Source: Vanessa cardui
Taxonomy: Eukaryota > Arthropoda > Insecta > Lepidoptera > Nymphalidae
Length of the DNA stretch: 64,000 bases
Assembly: GCF_905220365.1 (NCBI RefSeq)
Contig: NC_061127.1
Location: 6,386,001 to 6,450,000, forward strand
Reading direction: 5' to 3'
Under the pieces are notes generated by a model that was given only the letters and a program-made list of their open reading frames with translations, was not told where the DNA came from and made no database searches. Below, piece after piece: positions 57,016 through 64,000 of the stretch (positions are counted from its first letter, which is position 1; every line of letters begins with the position of its first letter). A program made the translations under genes and the position numbers.

Positions 57016-58383
57016 TAACAGCGGTAGACTGACAATTTCCCATCAACTATTATTACGCTCGAGAGTGTATGTCCAGCACAAGCAAACCCCGTCTGTTTCC
57101 CCATTCTCATTACACCATAGTAGGATAATCCGAAACCAGTGAAGTTTAATTTCCAAGACATAGATGGGTAATCCGACACGAGCAGAATCTGAGTGGAAAT
57201 CAGACCAACAAGATCCATACTTTGCCAAGCCCGGGAATGTTATCCCTGTCAACTTTCAGACTTCGATCAACTATTGACAATATCTTAACTAGAAAGGTCA
57301 ATCACTTTGTAATTCGACCCATTCTGTGGTTTGAAACAAGAATTATGAAACTTACAGCATACAGCGATAGTAAGCCCGACGACTGGGTAGCCTACTCAGG
57401 CTATAATAAATAGATCTACTATTGGTTAATCTTCCTTAAATCGTCGTACTTTTACCGATACTGTAATTCGACATTCATATTCGTATGTTGGATGTAAAAT
57501 TCTTATTTCTATTTTGAGTTGTGTTCAAACTTTTCTTTGAACCATTGAGAGTTTTGTTTGATGCTCTTCCCATTGTATTGGCAATGTCTAAGTTTAAAGA
57601 AGAAACTTGTATCCTATCTTTAAAATTTATCGATAACTCGTTCCGATTGCCACGTTATTTCTTAGTGTAGTGTATACATACACAGTATTATTTTTAAACA
57701 AGTACACTTGTTAAAAAAGATAAAAAGAGGGTTCTAAATTTGAATTTATTAAAAACTTAAAATATATTATTATTTTAAAAGTTTAAGAACAATATTTCGA
57801 TTTTTAAAACTTGAAAAACAGTAAATCATGTAAATATCTCTCAGTTTTGTAAAAAAATTAAAAAAATTGATGTGTCGATTGGCTAAACTTAAAAAGAAAA
57901 CTTTGTAATTTCCTTCTGAGATGCCTTTAGATACACGACGAAACGAAGTATGCTTGAAACTTCAAGGGTCAGTCGTATAGCTTAAGTAGCCATTGATAGC
58001 TAGATCATTCAACTAACGTATAGCTGTATGAAGTTTGCAAAATATGTAAACGAGGAAATATACTTATGTAGAATTAAAAAAGCCTAAGACATCATGCTAT
58101 ACAAACATAGTTTCTATGCGATTTACTAATTACAGTTATTTTACATTACAAACTATTATTGATTAATCTTCAACTTATTTTACTTAAACTTTACTCACCA
58201 TTATTTTTTTTCAATTCTTATATACATTGTAATTTTATTGCCAAACTTCCTATAGTAAGAAAAATACGATCTATTTAATTTAAAAAATCTATAGTTAATG
58301 CCAATGATTATTATTTTTGATCCCGAATAAGACTCATAAGTAAGTACATCTTAACTGGTTGTGTGTTCTGACTGATTATTTGT
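57016..58383. other. Spacer
   Basis: A less AT-rich patch at 57030-57260 gives short open frames on both strands (for example minus 56988-57218), but no family is recognised. The rest is AT-rich. Confidence 0.35.
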
Positions 58384-58618
58384 TCAATGCAGGCAAGCAA
58401 TAAGATTTTTTATGTGTTTGATTTGTGCGTATAATTCATATCGTGACCGATGGTGAAGGCAACCATCACGAGAAAACCTGCATATGTCTAATTTTAACAA
58501 AATTCACAAGTTAATCTACCATCCTGCATTAGAACAGCGATGTGGAGTATGCTCCAAACCTTGTCCCCAGAGTGAGAGGAGGCCTTAGACCATCAGTGGG
58601 AAATTTAAAGGCTGTATT
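58384..58618 (+). mobile_element. Diverged SINE-M copy without box A
   Basis: The order ATGCAGGCAAGCAATAAG, TTCATATCGTGACCGATGG, CATTAGAACAGCG and AGGAGGCCTTAGACC to AAAGGCTG matches the SINE body. The tRNA head is mostly lost. Confidence 0.65.
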
Positions 58619-59228
58619 ATGTTGTATACTAATTTATTTACTCTCCGTGCCATTAAAATAGATTACAACTATCATGAACAAAACGTACAATATTTACAAA
58701 AGACAATAAAGAAACACGCTTACCTCAAAAAAAAAGCTGGCTAAGGCTATTGTAGATAAAACTAAGCCTTAAGTCCAATAGATTCGACTATCTTCAAAAT
58801 TACCTCACAAGTATACCTTTGTCTACCTCGAGGGCACAATTTTCTGTACTATTGCTTGTTTCCACCATTTTCGCTAACAAAATGAATTGTAATCAACACC
58901 CGACCTAAGTCTCAGATTTCCTTAGATTCTTATTACATTTAATGTAATATTATAATAAATTGTGTCAGTTACGATTTGTGTATGAATATTTTTATTATAT
59001 TGATATTTATATATTTTAATAAGGAACGAATAAACAAGTTATCATCCGTCTCATATTATTTAAAAAAATTGGTTTTTTGTTTTAATGTAAGTGTCTTAAA
59101 TTATTGTATTCTAGCATTTGTAGATCAAACAGCAAGCAGTCCTCAGTGAAGGTGGTCATTACTGCTCATAGACATTAGTACGTTAAAAAAATTTAAACCA
59201 TATTTATTCTATTGGCAATGTTACTTTT
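58619..59228. other. AT-rich spacer
   Basis: Nothing recognised. Confidence 0.4.
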
Positions 59229-59400
59229 TTATGGTATAGGTTGGCGGATGAGCATATGGGCCACCTGATGGCAAGTGGTCACCATCATCCATAGACAATA
59301 AAACTGGGAGAAATATTATCTATTCCTTACATCGTCAATGTGCCATCAATCTAGGAACTAAGATGTTATGTCCCTTGTGCCTGTAGTTACGTACATGGAC
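59229..59400 (+). mobile_element. Rep-C copy, 3' truncated
   Basis: It contains GCATATGGGCCACCTGATGG, GTGGTCACCATCATCC, AATGTGCCATCAATC and TGTGCCTGTAGTTACG; the last blocks are absent. Confidence 0.6.
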
Positions 59401-60590
59401 TAAGATGATAATATGTTGCTTGTGAGTATAACATACCGGTTTCTAGAAACCCGAACAAAACCAAACTAAGTCTTGTTGCTGAGTGTAGAATTTATAATGA
59501 TTTAGGTTGTTAAATGAGTTACCTCCGACTTTTTAAAAGAGACTTTTTTTATAAGTATATATTAAGGGAAAAATAATTTTTCCGATACAGACCTCATGTA
59601 ACCGTATGTTTCGATAAGGTTCTATTTCACTATCTAGCATAACCCGCCCCGTAGGCCCAAATACCTTTCTGAATACCACTGCGTATAGGAAAAGGTCCTA
59701 TGTCACTGCGTTTTTCAGTCTTGGTATAATTTAAGTCAAAGTCATGTCAAAGAGAAAAATCTTTATTCAAGTGTTTAACACTTGCTTATTGATAGTCAAA
59801 AATCTATCAGCGGTACGGTATTTACTCAGCAGGATAAACATATTTTTAATTTCATGTTACATGGACAATAATAAACATATTATAGGTATTTTAAACAGCC
59901 TAGAGGAAATAATCTCATTCAAGGTGTGCAGTCAACTAGAAAGTCATTAGTGCTGTAATATCCTTTAGCACATTCGAGTGTTAACTAAATAGAGTTTCAG
60001 TATTGTGCAGTACATTGTGTTATTCATATATACAAATAAATTAATAAACTAATTTTGAAATGATTTGACAATGTGTGACAAGCAGAATTTAACGAACAAT
60101 TGATTCCACCATTCCACTAACTTACGTAAAGTTAGCGTTTTAGTTACACAATGTATCGCCAGATATAAGCGACTTAATGTTAATTAATATAAAGCTCAAA
60201 ACAAATCCGTTAAATATTTACAAAAGCGAAGAAGATTAATGAAACCTTTATCAAGTATGGAAATTATACATAATGAACATTTTAATAAAGTGGTAGCGTT
60301 GTTTTAATTGAAGCACTCTTTATGGAAATATACTTGTATAATTTTATTCCATCGACATATTATGTACTGAATATATTTTAACAGAATATCATTCATTAAT
60401 ATATAAGAATATATTATGAGTCGATATGCTATCTCTGTAGTGCCACCTTGTTTCCTGCTCGAAAGGTGTGTGTGTTGGGGATATTCGTGTATATTCAATG
60501 TGGCCCTTTTGTTATTGTGGACTATGTATCTCTCAATTGATAACTCATTGTGGTATTGTGGTATTTGATATGCTAGCGAGCTTGATAAAA
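59401..60590. other. AT-rich spacer
   Basis: Short frames (59744-59950, 60304-60498) have no domains. Confidence 0.4.
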
Positions 60591-61330
60591 ATATTCCAGT
60601 TCAGTTGATCATCTTTAATGGCTGATTAGGGTGTGGAGTAATCCTGGACAAGATCCTAGAGGAGAGTGTTACACAGTCGGCTAATGGTTGGCTGTTTTGA
60701 ACCTCCAGCTATTGAAACGGGGTTTGAAGAGCACGAGCGTGCGATCCAAAAGGTCTTTACAAATATCATGGATGACTCCATAGCCATCGCGTGGCGATCG
60801 CGGAAGAAATGGTCACGCTATCCAACAACATCTTAGAATGCTCTAGACATCTTCAAGGAGGTAACCCGACGCGTTAATTTGACCTTAAGCTGATCAATTA
60901 AAGCACGCCAATTCAGCTTTTGACAGGTCTGTTCGATAAATAATTGACATGATCTTTCATTTCAGGCTTCTGTCGGTGATAACTAGATAATGTCAGCGTT
61001 TACAAAGATATATTTTCTGGATGAGACTTCTGTGCTAGGAATCGCGCCGGCGATTGGGAAACTCCGCAGGGGATTGGGAAAGAGGGTCATTATCTTCCAA
61101 ATAACCTAGTTCCTCCACCCCCGTTCGCCCAAGACCCAGGTTATAGCCACCTTCCTGATATACACCGCAAAAAACCCGCTCATATCGGATAAAATTCTTC
61201 GACACTCATAAAGACTTACATGAGAGGCTCAAAATCTCCTCTCGAGTAGTCATCCAGCCCGCAAAACTCAATCATTCGAATCATCTTATGGGAGGCTATA
61301 CCACCAATAACTTATTTGACTATTTGTCAC
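60591..61330. other. Compositionally distinct block, probably an eroded element
   Basis: It is clearly less AT-rich than both flanks over about 700 bp (for example CGCGTGGCGATCGCGG near 60790 and CCTCCACCCCCGTTCGCCC near 61112). Every frame is broken within a few dozen codons. I do not recognise the family. Confidence 0.35.
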
Positions 61331-62509
61331 GAGTCATAAAATGTAAGTGATCGTCACCAATAAATTTATTGACTTTGTAATATTTACAATTATTTTAACG
61401 AGGAAAAATAATATTCCTAATCACATTAGATTAACAAAAAAAAACATTTAATACTTAATTTATTTGTTACCTACTAATGTTACTGTCGAATATCCGTATT
61501 TACACAGAAATACGCCTATGCTAACAGGAATGTAAAGTTATGCATTCTGATGTTAGAAGCATTATAATTGTCCGAATCCGAATTAACTAAAGGATATTTC
61601 GGTATTATTCTGTACTATTCCAGTTTAAATCGAACGATTCTGTTGGTGATCTAATTCCGATAGCAGCCATAAAATTATTATGCAACTATATACGTTTCAC
61701 TGAACGGGAAAATATAAAGAGAACAGAATAACATTTTCGTTTTGAATAATTTTTCGATCGACTCGGGAAATAAATGGAGATAGACAGTTTGACAAATAAA
61801 CATAAAAAAAATCTTGCTTTTATTTAAATAATCTGAATACATTACCAAATTTGAATAAATGTCAAAATAGACGATAATCTGTTCGTTGTATAAAAGTCAT
61901 AAGAAAAAACATCGCGTAGCTTCATTAATTTTTCTCAAAGAAATTAGTAATCATCAAAGAGTGGTACTTACTGAAATTACGTTAAAGATGAGATATTTTA
62001 TTATATTGTTTGCATAATTAGATACATAATTTAATAAATAATGTACATGATGAGATACAAAGAGAAATATTTAATAACAGACTAGGCGGTATTTATTTTT
62101 AATTTGAAATAGCTGGGCCGAGCTGTGCAAGACCCTATACTCGTTTCTAACGTTCTAAAATGTATTTACCGCATTGCAGTTTTACATACAAGTCGTTTTT
62201 TTTTTAAATTACGAAGGTATGCCATCATCCGATACAAATAGAATCAATATGTAGCGTCTATTTTTGCTTGCCTAGCTGATCCTCCAAGGCAATTGCGTAT
62301 ATTACCTAATGGATAATCACTAGAGGTTAAATGGTCACCATCGCCGAAAAACATACTGGCAGTGTAAGAAATATTAACTGGGTGATATATTCCTCGTGAC
62401 TATTAAAAATATTTTTTCATACTAAGAACCGAAAAGTATCAATTAAATAAGTAAAACTGTTTGCCAATAGATTAACGAGACAGCTACGCTATAATGCCAG
62501 TTCAAATTC
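61331..62509. other. Spacer with a short Rep-C relic
   Basis: ATTACCTAATGGATAATCAC, AAATGGTCACCATCGCC and AGTGTAAGAAATATTAAC at 62300-62378 keep Rep-C order. The remainder is AT-rich and unassigned. Confidence 0.4.
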
Positions 62510-62546
62510 CATGTACTCAGAACAGTCGATCTGTTCTGAGTACATG
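62510..62546. repeat. Perfect 16-bp inverted repeat with 5-base loop
   Basis: CATGTACTCAGAACAG (62510-62525) and CTGTTCTGAGTACATG (62531-62546) flank TCGAT. Pairing continues for three bases beyond one mismatch. It is in non-coding DNA. Confidence 0.92.
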
Positions 62547-62644
62547 AAATGTCTTCTGAGTCTTCTGAATGTAATACATTTGGAGTGTATGTTTGTAATA
62601 TTAAACTAACCGCTTTTTACTTAATGCTTACACGGTACGGTTGT

Positions 62645-62770
62645 TTTTGTGTGTCTGTCTGCTTATTCCGGTTAATTTCTGGATCAGCTGAGATATTTAA
62701 ACAGGACTTTTACAGGAAGGTAGGTGTAATAAGGAGTAACTCAGGCTACAACATTTTTTTTTTATTAAAA
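62645..62770 (+). mobile_element. HelB-like internal fragment
   Basis: TTATTCCGGTTAATTTCTGG, then AACAGGACTTTTACAGG and AATAAGGAGTAACTCAGGC, are diverged reverse complements of the blocks at 2050-2160 in matching order. Confidence 0.45.
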
Positions 62771-64000
62771 TTAAAGCACGGGCGCTATTAGTGTAGTGCC
62801 TTAACAGTAAGGCAATTTTGAATTCGATCGTAATATATAAAAAACTGTAAAAACTCTAACTCTAATAACGACATAAAGTTATAACATTTATAGCACTAGC
62901 TACCCGTGAAACTCGGTTATCCCATTTTTGTAGGTATTTCAAATTTTATGACAGGTTTTATTTTGATTTAATTGTATTGTAAACTGATGAAACTTTTTGT
63001 AAATTAAAATTAAAATGTCAGATATATTGGTTTTGTATAACCTGCCAGTAACATTTTTCAGCTCACTAAAAATTCCTTATCAAATTGTAACAATTTAATA
63101 AATTACAATCAAAGAATCATCTTCATTTGTTACACATAGAACTAGAGTTCTTCAAAACGAGACCATAACCTGTGCTGCTATTGTCCTATAATATGGACAA
63201 AAATTAGCTTACGCTATAATTATATAAGGGTCAAAATAGCATATCACTGTCAGACGGTTTTCAATACTTCATGTTCCAAATTGATTTTTAAAAATAGAAC
63301 GATAAAAGCCGTTGTTTACTTGTACCGTGTTTCCTTCATTAAATTATTTCAAGTGACTGTCGGTTTTCTATCACAAGATCCCTATACAATGAGCTGTTAT
63401 TGCTCTCCTATAAAAATATATCTACGTAATGTGCGATTATTATTCAATCGCATACCACATTCGAGGGAATGTTGGCATTCATTTTATTATTCATAGCCCG
63501 GTCGACTGATAATAGCCCCCAGGCTCGCTAAGAATGTTTACACAACCAGCTCATAGCGATATTAAAGATATTATTACATTTCTGTAAAACCCAACATCAT
63601 GATACTTCTAGAATAAGGATAAATAAATGCACTAGTGTATAACTCCTATATATCGAGATATATTATATTTTATCGATACTGGATGAATGCGATCGAAAAT
63701 AAAGTATTAAGTCAATTTATTAAATTTAATATTTCAATTCAAATATATTGTTACTATATGTATACATATTTATTAGACCTATAGTCTAAATGGATCCCAT
63801 TTAAATCATTTCACACAGTTATTAGTAATGATAGGAGTAATATATATTATATTATATAAAGAAAAAAAAATATATAAGTTCAGTTAATACTCATTACTAT
63901 TATCTGTTGCTAATATGGCAACATTCACATAATAACCTGATGAAATGGTTTTCATCTTAACCCAGTGACCTAAAATACGTAATTAATTGTATCTGTTTTT
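62771..64000. other. AT-rich spacer to the window end
   Basis: CTAGCTACCCGTGAAACTCGG at 62898 resembles a minus-strand Helitron-type 3' end, but no body follows. Nothing else recognised. Confidence 0.4.

Noticed and set aside
56988..57252. Overlapping minus frames that might be a host exon
   Set aside because: Two frames are open over the same short stretch, neither has a recognisable domain, and no convincing splice sites frame them.
1..64000. CRISPR arrays, bacterial operons, rRNA
   Set aside because: No regularly spaced identical repeats with unique spacers, and composition, introns and retroposons all indicate an animal nuclear genome.

Overview
This window is AT-rich non-coding DNA from an animal nuclear genome, most likely a butterfly or moth (Lepidoptera). 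It is dense in transposable elements. The evidence is a tRNA-derived SINE that looks like the Metulj family I know from nymphalid butterflies, Helitron-like repeats ending in CTAG next to a T, and LINEs of the endonuclease/reverse-transcriptase type (RTE-like) common in Lepidoptera. I found no host protein-coding exon and no credible tRNA, rRNA or other RNA gene. Every long open frame belongs to a mobile element. Species and chromosome cannot be named from this sequence.

Layout. 1-10 kb: Helitron-like pieces, a nested SINE/repeat/Helitron composite (3.9-5.1 kb), a diverged tandem duplication (6.4-6.7 kb), an RT relic (7.9 kb) and several SINEs. 11.0-14.2 kb: LINE-1, a structurally complete 3.08 kb element with an open EN-RT frame and a 16-bp target-site duplication (TSD), inserted in the tRNA-like head of a SINE. 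14.2-16.4 kb: two SINEs with TSDs and LINE-tail and Helitron pieces. 16.55-20.55 kb: a 4.0 kb DNA transposon with 28-bp terminal inverted repeats, a subterminal GAACCAC repeat array and a spliced gene resembling insect DUF7869-type proteins; this is the most unusual item. 21-28 kb: mostly unrecognised AT-rich DNA with relics. 28.0-31.1 kb: a short LINE 3' end and LINE-2, an internally deleted copy, each with a TSD. 31-36 kb: LINE tails, two copies of a GTGGTCACC repeat and a recent 470-bp tandem duplication. 36-42 kb: little recognisable. 42.1-45.9 kb: a cluster of Helitron-like units, inverted copies of the AACCGACTTC repeat and a SINE. 46-51.6 kb: little recognisable. 51.6-55.1 kb: a second tRNA-SINE type abutted by LINE-3, nearly full length with a 25-bp TSD but frameshifted at a perfect hairpin. 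55-64 kb: scattered relics.

Names used below: SINE-M = Metulj-like SINE; HelA = Helitron-like family ending CGGGTCGCTAG; HelB = Helitron-like family ending GCGGGCACAGCTAG; HelC = Helitron-like family whose 5' end reads like ctaatattataaat; Rep-B = repeat with AACCGACTTC ends; Rep-C = repeat containing GTGGTCACCATCACCC; Tail-D = retroposon 3' end containing TTTCCGAACCGGTGGTA. The families interact by nesting: LINEs and Rep-B insert into SINEs, SINEs insert into Rep-B, and HelA sits inside Rep-B. The autonomous machinery visible is the RTE-type EN-RT (one open copy) and the DUF7869-like transposon gene (frameshifted here). SINE-M has no protein of its own and must rely on a LINE; whether these RTE elements serve it is not shown by the sequence.
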